A stretch of DNA of 38,274 bases, from positions 1 to 38,274 of the forward strand of contig NZ_JASCTH010000044.1 of the NCBI RefSeq assembly GCF_030009775.1, given 5' to 3'. The DNA comes from Actinoplanes sandaracinus (GTDB lineage: Bacteria; Actinomycetota; Actinomycetes; Mycobacteriales; Micromonosporaceae). How positions within the stretch are numbered: position 1 is the stretch's first letter; the number at the start of each line of letters is the position of its first letter. Below the pieces are notes generated by a model. It was not told the origin of the DNA, did no database searches, and saw only the letters and a program-made list of their open reading frames with translations. A program made the position numbers and the translations under genes. This document shows, in pieces, positions 8,978 to 15,041 of the stretch.

Positions 8978-9082
8978 CGCCGGGGGGCCGCGGTCCGGTC
9001 CCGTGCCACCGGACCGCGCCGGGCCGGTGACCGGCCGACGATGGGGCCCACCCAAGCCCCGTGAGAGCGGAGAGACAGCACG

Positions 9083-9445
9083 ATGGACCCGACAGAACGC
9101 GCACTCTTCATCACCGCGTACGGCCGGCTCGTCGCCGACGTGTGGTCCGACCCGGACCAGGAGCGCCTCCTCGCCGACGACCCGCACCGGCTGCTCGCCG
9201 AACACGACCTCGGCGTGCCGCCCGAGGTGCCGGTCGTGGTGGTCCGCGACGCGCAGGGCGCGGATCCCGACATCGGCGTGCAGGTGCAGGCCTGGCTGGA
9301 CGCGGGCGCCGGCAGGACGTTCGTGCTCTACGTGCCGGCCCTGGACCCGGTCAGCGAACAGGAGCTCTCCGAGCACGAGCTGGACAGCGTGGTCGCCGGC
9401 ATCGACCCGGCCGGCGCCTGCTGCTGCCCCTGTTGCTGCACCTGA
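9083..9445 (+). CDS. RiPP precursor 1: NHLP-type leader with Cys-rich core CCCPCCCT
   Basis: A 120-residue precursor. The leader resembles the nitrile hydratase alpha subunit, the hallmark of NHLP precursors: ITAYGRLVADVWSDPDQERLL then ADDPHRLLAEHDLGVPPEVPVVVV. It closes with LSEHELDSVVAG (95-106), an Ala-Gly site of the kind cut by C39 peptidases. The predicted core after Gly106 is IDPAGACCCPCCCT, with six Cys in seven positions (113-119, broken only by Pro116) and a terminal Thr. Up to six thiazoles and perhaps one oxazole are possible with the cyclodehydratase at 5408 and dehydrogenase at 3918; actual modifications are inferred. The ATG follows GGAGAG at a usual distance. The next gene is a second precursor 204 bp downstream with its own promoter-like sequence. 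Confidence 0.92.
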   Translation: MDPTERALFITAYGRLVADVWSDPDQERLLADDPHRLLAEHDLGVPPEVPVVVVRDAQGADPDIGVQVQAWLDAGAGRTFVLYVPALDPVSEQELSEHELDSVVAGIDPAGACCCPCCCT

Positions 9446-9486
9446 ACCCCGACTGTTGCATCGATCCGTACCGCGGCCGGGGCAGC

Positions 9487-9506
9487 ACGGCAGGGTCCCG
9501 TGCCGT
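9487..9506. promoter_or_regulatory. Candidate cluster operator, copy 3 (ACGGCA-N8-TGCCGT)
   Basis: Perfect 6-bp arms ACGGCA and TGCCGT around an 8-bp spacer (GGGTCCCG), in the 204-bp gap between the two precursor genes. The dyad centre is about 60 bp upstream of the transcription start predicted from the promoter at 9521-9550, a common position for an activator that contacts RNA polymerase from upstream. The spacer differs from the other two copies, whereas arms and spacing are kept. Confidence 0.6.
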
Positions 9507-9520
9507 CGCCGCCGCAAGCC

Positions 9521-9550
9521 TTGCCCCGGCCGTCCGGGGGTTCCTAGCGT
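9521..9550 (+). promoter_or_regulatory. Predicted promoter of precursor 2 (TTGCCC-N18-TAGCGT)
   Basis: A -35-like TTGCCC (9521-9526) and a -10-like TAGCGT (9545-9550) are separated by 18 bp, giving a start near 9557 and a 5' leader of about 93 nt before the second precursor. It suggests that precursor 2 and the genes behind it can be transcribed apart from precursor 1. Prediction from sequence only. Confidence 0.5.
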
Positions 9551-9649
9551 CGTGGTCACGCCACCGCCGCTTCCCGGCCCGGCATCGCGGCCCCACCGGT
9601 TCCACCGGGCCGTCACCCCATTCGCAGTAGCACCGGAAGGACGTGTGTC

Positions 9650-10003
9650 ATGAGCACCGAGGAATCCGACTTCTCCGCATTCGACCGTGCCTATCAGGGC
9701 CTGCTCGCCAAGGCCTGGAGCGACGACGCGGCGCTCGCGGCGCTGCTCGCGGACCCGAAGCAGTTCGCGATCGAGGCCGGCCTGCCGGTCGACCCGGCCG
9801 CGACCGTGACCGTCGACCGCAGCCAGCCCGAGGAGCTTCTGACCCGCACCGAGATCCTCCAGGCGTTCCACGGCACCCCGGGGACGCACGTGCTGCGCGT
9901 CCCGGAGCACGCCCCGATCGACCTGAGCGAGCTGACCGACGAGGACCTCGAGCTGATCGCGGCCGGCAACAACGTCAACAACAACCTCTACCAGTCGAAG
10001 TAG
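9650..10003 (+). CDS. RiPP precursor 2: NHLP-type leader with Asn-rich core NNVNNNLYQSK
   Basis: A 117-residue precursor with the same leader type as precursor 1: FDRAYQGLLAKAWSDDAAL then ALLADPKQFAIEAGLPVDPAATVTV, closing with LTDEDLELIAAG (95-106). The leader is again exactly 106 residues and ends in Ala-Gly. The predicted 11-residue core NNVNNNLYQSK has no Cys and five Asn, so it cannot yield thiazoles. Asn-rich cores behind NHLP leaders recall proteusins such as the polytheonamides, where Asn and other residues are methylated or epimerised; similarity here is only in leader type and composition. The stand-alone YcaO/TfuA pair and the radical SAM enzyme directly downstream are the likely modifiers, suggesting backbone thioamide and/or carbon-centred changes. 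ATG start, with GGAAGGA upstream. Confidence 0.9.
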   Translation: MSTEESDFSAFDRAYQGLLAKAWSDDAALAALLADPKQFAIEAGLPVDPAATVTVDRSQPEELLTRTEILQAFHGTPGTHVLRVPEHAPIDLSELTDEDLELIAAGNNVNNNLYQSK

Positions 10004-10008
10004 CGGCC

Positions 10009-10021
10009 GGGGGGGGGGGGG
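10009..10021. repeat. Homopolymer tract of 13 G between precursor 2 and the second YcaO
   Basis: Thirteen consecutive G follow the precursor 2 stop by 5 bp and are themselves followed by C-rich runs (CGCCCCGCCCACCCC). In RNA the two could pair into a hairpin that limits read-through from the highly needed precursor to the enzyme genes, or the G run could form a quadruplex. The tract is also a likely spot for replication slippage or sequencing error in its length. It is intergenic, so a length change would not break a reading frame. Confidence 0.6.
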
Positions 10022-10060
10022 TGCCCGCCCCGCCCACCCCACCGCGTGGGGAGGACACCC

Positions 10061-11260
10061 GTGCCGACAAGCGTGAACGATCATCCGACCCGGCCCGGAT
10101 CCTTCCGTGCGGCGCCGGCCGAGCAGACCTGGGAACGGATCCGGCCGCTGCTGCCGGTGTTCGGGATCACCCGGGTCGCCGACATCACCGGCCTGGACGA
10201 GGTCGGGTTGCCGGTGCACGTCGCGTACCGGCCCACCGGACGGTGCCTGGCGGTCACCGTGGGCACGGGACTGACCGCGGTCCAGTCCCGGGTGGCCGCG
10301 ACGATGGAGAGCATCGAGGGCTGGCATGCCGAGAATCCCCGGCTCGGGGTGGCCGTACGAGCGCCGGCGGATGACCTTGATCTTGGCTACGACCCGCGCG
10401 CCCTGCACCTGGCCCCACGGTCCCCGCTCACCGGCCGGACCGTGCTCGACTGGATCGCCGGCCGAGGCCTGCTGACCGGGCGCACCCACCTCGCCCCGTA
10501 CGACCTGGTGTACCTCGACTTCACCGTCCCGCCCGGCGGCAACTGGGGCCCGTCGTCGCCCAACGACGTTCTCTTCACCCCCACCAGCAGCGGGCTGGCC
10601 ACCGGCAACACCCCGGCGGAGGCGACCCTGCACGCGCTTCTCGAACTCGTCGAGCGGGAGTGCATGACCCCGTACGCGGTCTCCGCCCTCGCCGACCGCC
10701 GGTACGTCGACCCGGACACCTGCACCGACCCGTCGACCGTCGCCGTGCTCGACGCGATCCGCGGCTCCTCGTCCTGGGTGGAGGTGGTGGATCTGACCGG
10801 TCCCACCGGCCTGCCCTGTTACGGCGCGTCCCTATGGGACAGCTCCATCCCCATGGTCTTCGGCGGTTTCGGATGTCACGTGGACCCCGGCCGGGCGGTC
10901 GGCCGGGCGCTGGCCGAGGCCGCCCAGTCCCGGCTGGTCACCGTGGGCGGGGCCCGGGACGACATCGCCGGCGAGGTCTACCTGCCGGCCGACCCCGGTG
11001 CCGAGCCGCCGCCGGCCGTCGATCTGCCCCGCCTGCCGATCCGTCCGCCGGACCCGGTGGTGTCGGCCCTCGGCCAGGATCTGGAGGCGCTCGTGCAGCT
11101 GGTCGCCGGCCGTATCCGGGACTACACCGGCCATGAGCCGTTCGTCGTCGACCTGACCCACGACGACCTCGGCATCCCGGTCAGCCGGGTGATCGCCCCC
11201 GGCCTGCGCCTGGTGGACGACGCCGCCCTCTCCCTGCGCCCGGGAGCCGGCGATGCCTGA
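10061..11260 (+). CDS. Stand-alone YcaO-domain protein paired with TfuA
   Basis: A 399-residue YcaO without an E1-like domain. The ATP-binding Glu motifs are visible: RVAATMESIEGWHAE (near residue 85) and NTPAEATLHALLELVERECM (near 190). Stand-alone YcaOs next to TfuA are known to make backbone thioamides (thioviridamide-type and archaeal McrA systems) or other backbone changes. The GTG at 10061 is chosen because GGGGAGG lies 6 nt upstream; a GTG at 10046 would add five residues but lies inside the C-rich leader region. The C-terminus SLRPGAGDA lacks the Pro-rich tail of azole-forming members, which fits a non-azole role. It overlaps the TfuA gene by 8 bp and follows precursor 2, so that precursor is its nearest substrate. 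Thioamidation is inferred. Confidence 0.92.
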   Translation: MPTSVNDHPTRPGSFRAAPAEQTWERIRPLLPVFGITRVADITGLDEVGLPVHVAYRPTGRCLAVTVGTGLTAVQSRVAATMESIEGWHAENPRLGVAVRAPADDLDLGYDPRALHLAPRSPLTGRTVLDWIAGRGLLTGRTHLAPYDLVYLDFTVPPGGNWGPSSPNDVLFTPTSSGLATGNTPAEATLHALLELVERECMTPYAVSALADRRYVDPDTCTDPSTVAVLDAIRGSSSWVEVVDLTGPTGLPCYGASLWDSSIPMVFGGFGCHVDPGRAVGRALAEAAQSRLVTVGGARDDIAGEVYLPADPGAEPPPAVDLPRLPIRPPDPVVSALGQDLEALVQLVAGRIRDYTGHEPFVVDLTHDDLGIPVSRVIAPGLRLVDDAALSLRPGAGDA

Positions 11261-12575
11261 CGTCCTCTTCCTCGGCCCCAGCCTGCCCGCGGCCGAAGCG
11301 GCGCGACTGCTTCCCGGCGTCCGGATCATGCCGCCGGTCGGGCACGGTGATCTGCTCCGTCTCGACGCCTGCGCCGGGGACCGGATCCTGATCGTCGACG
11401 GATTCTTCATGCACCGCCCGCCGGTCCGGCACCGGGAGATCCTGTTCCTGCTCGAACGCGGCGTCGTCGTCGCCGGCAGCAGCAGCATGGGCGCCCTGCG
11501 CGCCGCCGAGCTGTGGCAGTACGGGATGCGCGGCGTGGGCGACGTGTTCGCGCTGTACCGGGACGGCGTCGTGACCGGCGACCACGAGGTCGCCGTGGTG
11601 CACGGTCTCGGCGAAGACGGGTACCGGCAGCTCAGTGAGCCGCTGGTCAACATCCGGATCGCGGTCCGCCGGGCGGTCCGGGCCGGTGTGATCGGCCCGG
11701 ACGAGGGCGCCGAGATCCTGGACATCGCCGCGGGCATCCCGTTCCGGCTGCTGACCTGGCGTTCCCTGGCGCTGCGTGCCGAGGGCGCCGCCATGGACCG
11801 GCTGCGGCACTGGCTGCGGGACAATCCGGTCGACGCGAAGGCCGACGACGCCCGGCGGTTGCTGCGGGCCGCCGCGGCCGGGGACCCCGCGCTCCGCCCG
11901 GCCGGACCCGGCGACGAGCCGATCCGGCACGTGCACACCACCTATCTGGAAGGCTGGCGGTCCCGTTACGAGGGTGCGGGCGGGGTCACCGAGCGGGAAC
12001 TGCTGGTGGCGCTGCGCGTGCTGCACCCGGAGTTCGCCCGCCTGCATCGGGCCCGGGTGCTGGCCGGCTTCAGCGGCGCCGACCCCCGCGATCCCGGCCT
12101 GGAACGGCTGGCCCTGCTGGCCGCCGACCGGCTCGGGCGCGGCGCGCCGGTCCCGGACGGCTCCTGGCTCACCGCCGCCGAGGCGGATCTGCCGGCCCCG
12201 GAGGCGACGCTGCGACTGCTGGTCCGCAGCCTCGGAGCGGCCGAGACCCGGCAGATCTCGGTGTCGATGATCCCGCCCGAACTGCGGCGGCCCGACGTGC
12301 TCGACACCGCTCGCCACGCCGTCGTGACCGCGAAGGCGATCCAGGTGAACCTGTCCCGCCGGCAGGGCCGTCCGGCCCGGTTCCGCACGGAGGTCATCGA
12401 TGCCGTGCTGGCCAACGCGTGGGGCTGCGACCCGGCCGGACTGACCGCCGCCGCCTGGGACCGCGGCTTCCGTGACCTGGAGCAACTCCGCGAACTCGCC
12501 GGATTCCTCATCGGCTACCTGAGGGTGCACCGCTCGCCCTGGGCTGCCCCGACTCTCGAGGTGGTACATCAGTGA
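11253..12575 (+). CDS. TfuA-like protein (YcaO partner)
   Basis: A 440-residue protein with an N-terminal TfuA domain. It opens MPDVLFLGPSLP, then ILIVDGFFMHRPPVRHREILFLLERGVVVAGSSSMGALRAAEL, which holds the characteristic G-(S/A)-S-(S/M)-GALRAAEL motif, followed by GVGDVFALYRDG. TfuA proteins act with YcaO in thioamide formation and are thought to deliver sulfur or recruit a sulfur donor. The C-terminal ~200 residues extend beyond the core domain and I do not recognise them; they may contact the precursor. The ATG at 11253 lies within the end of the YcaO gene (8-bp overlap), and the TGA overlaps the GTG of the radical SAM gene, so YcaO, TfuA and radical SAM are translationally coupled. The family call is secure; the exact reaction is inferred. 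Confidence 0.92.
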   Translation: MPDVLFLGPSLPAAEAARLLPGVRIMPPVGHGDLLRLDACAGDRILIVDGFFMHRPPVRHREILFLLERGVVVAGSSSMGALRAAELWQYGMRGVGDVFALYRDGVVTGDHEVAVVHGLGEDGYRQLSEPLVNIRIAVRRAVRAGVIGPDEGAEILDIAAGIPFRLLTWRSLALRAEGAAMDRLRHWLRDNPVDAKADDARRLLRAAAAGDPALRPAGPGDEPIRHVHTTYLEGWRSRYEGAGGVTERELLVALRVLHPEFARLHRARVLAGFSGADPRDPGLERLALLAADRLGRGAPVPDGSWLTAAEADLPAPEATLRLLVRSLGAAETRQISVSMIPPELRRPDVLDTARHAVVTAKAIQVNLSRRQGRPARFRTEVIDAVLANAWGCDPAGLTAAAWDRGFRDLEQLRELAGFLIGYLRVHRSPWAAPTLEVVHQ

Positions 12576-14722
12576 CCAGCAGCCCGAACGCCGCCCTCAT
12601 CTATCCGCCGCTGACCGACCCGACGTCCGGGTACCACTCGCTGAACTACCTCGACTCGTACGCCCGGTCGGTGGGGCACCGGCCGGCGACCGTCATCGAC
12701 GCCAACATCGAGGCCTTCCACCACTCCTACACCCCGTCCGCGCTGGCCTGGCTCGACCAGGCGCTCAGCCAGGCGCGGACCACCACCGACCTCACCGAAC
12801 GAGCTCACCTGCTGCAGGTCGGCACCCCCGATCCGGAGATGATCCGCGACGCGGTCGCCACCCTGCAGGACCCGGTGCGCTTCTACGACCTGGACGCCTA
12901 CCACCGGGCGGTCGACGGGGTCTCGGCCTGGATGAACTGCCTCGGAGCCACCGGCTATCCGGGCCAGTTCCAGAACGGTTTCCAGCTCAACGCGCCCCGC
13001 GAGGTGGAGATCGGGTCGCTGAAGGCGCTGACCGACCCGGCGGTGCTGTCCCGGCTGAGCCGGCCCTTCACGCCGTACTACCAGGAGTCGCTGCTGCCCC
13101 GGCTGCGCGACGGCGGCTTCGACCTGGTCGGGATCAGCATCACCTACCAATGGCAGTTGCCGTTCGCGCTCTGGCTGGCCCGCCTCGTCCGTGCGGCGCT
13201 GCCAGGCGTCTTCCTGGTCGCCGGCGGGACCGAGGTCTCCGACTGCTTCAAGAACCTGCGCGAGCCCCGGCGGCTCTTCGAGCTGTTCACCGACTTCGAC
13301 GCGCTCGTGGTGGGCGAGGGCGAGTCGGCGTACACCGAGATCCTCGACGCCCTCGGCGCCGGCGCCCTGCCCACCAACCATCCCAACGTGCGGCTTCATC
13401 CCCGGCACGGCGCGGTCCGCGCGCTGCCGATGCTGCGGTACGAGAAACTCGGCGACCTGCCCACCCCGGATTTCAGCAACCTGCCGTGGGACAAGTACCT
13501 GAGCCCGACCCGGTTCGTGTACTACTCGCCGACCCGTGGCTGCTACTGGAACAAGTGCACCTTCTGCGACTACGGCCTGAACACCGACGGGCCGACCAGC
13601 CCTTGGCGGCAGGACACCGTGGACCGGATGATCCGCGACGTCGAGGCGCTCGCGGAGTTCGCCCCGTTCGTCTACTTCTCGGTGGACGTGCTGGCGCCGG
13701 CGGCGATCCTGCGCTTCGCCGAGAAGGTGGTCGAACGCGGCATCGACGTCCGCTGGGGCGCCGAGATCCGGCTGGAGAAGTACTGGTCGGACGAACGCTG
13801 CGAGTTGCTGAAGCGGGCCGGCTGCACGGCGATCTCGGTCGGGTTCGAGTCCGGCAACCAGCGGATCCTCGACCTGATCGACAAGGGCACCAAACCCGCG
13901 CAGGTACGCCAGACGATGGCCTCGATGAACCGGGCCGGCATCGGCGTACAGATCATGGGCTTCACCGGGTTTCCCACCGAGACCCTGGAGGAGGCTCGGG
14001 ACTCGGTCGGCTTCCTGCGCGACAACCGGGATCTGTGGACCTTCGGCGGGCTCGGCGAGTTCGTCCTCACCCCGGGCGCCATCGTGGCCAAGCAGCCGGA
14101 CCGGTTCGGGATCAGCGGCATCCGGCCGTTCGAGGGCGCCGACATCAACCGGACCCTGCTGTTCGACGAGCCGATCAGCCAGCGGGTCCGCGACGAGGTG
14201 ATGGCCGACAAACTCAGCCTCTACATGGGGGAGTACCCGCGGCCCTGGGTGAGCAGCACCGACACCCCGCACACCTTCTTCTACCACGACCGGTACGGCA
14301 CCGCGGTCCGTGACCTGCTGGAACGGAGCGTGCGGCGTGGCCCGGAGGACGAGGAACGCCAGTTCGTGCTCGACGGCGAGGTGCTGACCGATCCGGATCC
14401 GGCGGTGCTGCGGCGTCTCGCCGAGATCCAGCGGGCCAACCCGGACGAGCCCGGCGACCGGGTGGCGTTCCGCCGCGCCGACGGGCGGGTGATGCTCCTG
14501 CCCCGGCGTACGTGCGCGTTCCTGAAGATCTTCGCCCGGCCGGCGAGTCTGGCGGACGCGCGCCGGCGGGCGTGGATGCTCCCGGCCGACGCCGCCGACC
14601 GGATCTGGGACTTCCTGATCGCCCGCCGCGTGATCCGACGGGTGCCGGCCACCGCCGCGCGCTGGGAGAGCGACCGGAAACATACGTACAACGCACCCAT
14701 GCCTGGGCGCGCTCCCGCGTGA
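12572..14722 (+). CDS. B12-binding-type radical SAM RiPP maturation enzyme
   Basis: A 716-residue radical SAM protein. The N-terminal ~290 residues form a cobalamin-binding-type Rossmann region (DLVGISITYQWQLPFALWLARLV then FLVAGGTEVS) without the classical DxHxxG motif, as is common in this superfamily. The iron-sulfur motif is RGCYWNKCTFCDYG with Cys324, Cys329 and Cys332, a CX4CX2C spacing. Downstream are the SAM-barrel strands (FVYFSVDVLAPAA, AISVGFESGNQRILDLIDKG, GVQIMGFTGFPTET). The C-terminal ~150 residues are unassigned. Related enzymes in RiPP clusters C-methylate or otherwise alter unactivated carbons. The GTG at 12572 overlaps the TfuA stop (GTGA), with GAGGTGG 7 nt upstream. The likely substrate is one of the two precursors, more likely the nearer, Asn-rich one. 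The precise reaction cannot be read from sequence. Confidence 0.9.
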   Translation: MTSSPNAALIYPPLTDPTSGYHSLNYLDSYARSVGHRPATVIDANIEAFHHSYTPSALAWLDQALSQARTTTDLTERAHLLQVGTPDPEMIRDAVATLQDPVRFYDLDAYHRAVDGVSAWMNCLGATGYPGQFQNGFQLNAPREVEIGSLKALTDPAVLSRLSRPFTPYYQESLLPRLRDGGFDLVGISITYQWQLPFALWLARLVRAALPGVFLVAGGTEVSDCFKNLREPRRLFELFTDFDALVVGEGESAYTEILDALGAGALPTNHPNVRLHPRHGAVRALPMLRYEKLGDLPTPDFSNLPWDKYLSPTRFVYYSPTRGCYWNKCTFCDYGLNTDGPTSPWRQDTVDRMIRDVEALAEFAPFVYFSVDVLAPAAILRFAEKVVERGIDVRWGAEIRLEKYWSDERCELLKRAGCTAISVGFESGNQRILDLIDKGTKPAQVRQTMASMNRAGIGVQIMGFTGFPTETLEEARDSVGFLRDNRDLWTFGGLGEFVLTPGAIVAKQPDRFGISGIRPFEGADINRTLLFDEPISQRVRDEVMADKLSLYMGEYPRPWVSSTDTPHTFFYHDRYGTAVRDLLERSVRRGPEDEERQFVLDGEVLTDPDPAVLRRLAEIQRANPDEPGDRVAFRRADGRVMLLPRRTCAFLKIFARPASLADARRRAWMLPADAADRIWDFLIARRVIRRVPATAARWESDRKHTYNAPMPGRAPA

Positions 14723-14783
14723 CAGTGTCTGCGGTGTCAGCCAAGACACGGCGGGGCCATCCGGCCCGGGGGAGGCACCAACC

Positions 14784-14951
14784 ATGAACGGCAAGAGGAA
14801 ATCACGCGGTTTCAAGGTCAGGCTGCGGCTGGCCGCCGTACTCGCGGTCGCCGCGGGATTCGTGGCCGGCGCGGCGTCGCTGAGTGCCCCCGCGCACGCG
14901 GGGGACGACGGCACCGGCTGCTGCATCCACCTTCCCCACCAGCCCAACTGA
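14784..14951 (+). CDS. Small secreted peptide with signal sequence and Cys-Cys tail
   Basis: A 55-codon gene too short for routine calling but well supported: GGGGGAGG lies 8-10 nt before the ATG. The peptide has a basic start (MNGKRKSRGFKVRLR), a hydrophobic core (LAAVLAVAAGFVAGAASLS) and a signal peptidase I site APAHA. The predicted mature part is GDDGTGCCIHLPHQPN, 16 residues. It has no NHLP leader, so it is probably not a third substrate of the same machinery. It lies 61 bp after the radical SAM gene and 90 bp before the LuxR-family regulator, on the same strand. Possible roles: an extracellular signal, a processed toxin or antimicrobial, or an accessory peptide. An inverted repeat GTGTC-AGCCAA-GACAC (14734-14749) precedes it. 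Function unknown. Confidence 0.7.
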   Translation: MNGKRKSRGFKVRLRLAAVLAVAAGFVAGAASLSAPAHAGDDGTGCCIHLPHQPN

Positions 14952-14965
14952 CCAGGCCGGACCGG

Positions 14966-15006
14966 CCGTCGCCGGCCGCGATCGGCGCATCGGCGGCCGG
15001 CGATGG
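14966..15006 (+). terminator. Hairpin after the radical SAM/small peptide genes
   Basis: Fourteen-base arms CCGTCGCCGGCCGC (14966-14979) and GCGGCCGGCGATGG (14993-15006) pair with one G-T mismatch around a 13-nt loop. It starts 15 bp after the small-peptide stop and ends before the regulator's promoter-like boxes. There is no U tract, as is usual for actinomycete hairpin terminators. It probably closes the plus-strand biosynthetic operon. Confidence 0.5.
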
Positions 15007-15033
15007 ACAGCCACGTCCCGTGACCAATAAGCT
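15004..15033 (+). promoter_or_regulatory. Predicted promoter of the LuxR-family regulator (TGGACA-N18-TAAGCT)
   Basis: TGGACA (15004-15009) and TAAGCT (15028-15033) are 18 bp apart. The -10 box ends 8 nt before the ATG at 15042, so transcription should begin at or next to the start codon. No ribosome binding site is seen, which agrees with a leaderless mRNA. The regulator would then be expressed separately from the biosynthetic operon. Confidence 0.55.
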
Positions 15034-15041
15034 ACCCGCTG

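Noticed and set aside
10046..10060. Earlier GTG start for the second YcaO
   Set aside because: The GTG at 10061 has GGGGAGG at 6 nt, whereas the earlier GTG lies directly in the C-rich stretch with no ribosome site.
14734..14749. GTGTC-AGCCAA-GACAC as a fourth copy of the cluster operator
   Set aside because: Arms and spacing differ from ACGGCA-N8-TGCCGT, so it was kept only as a separate inverted repeat.
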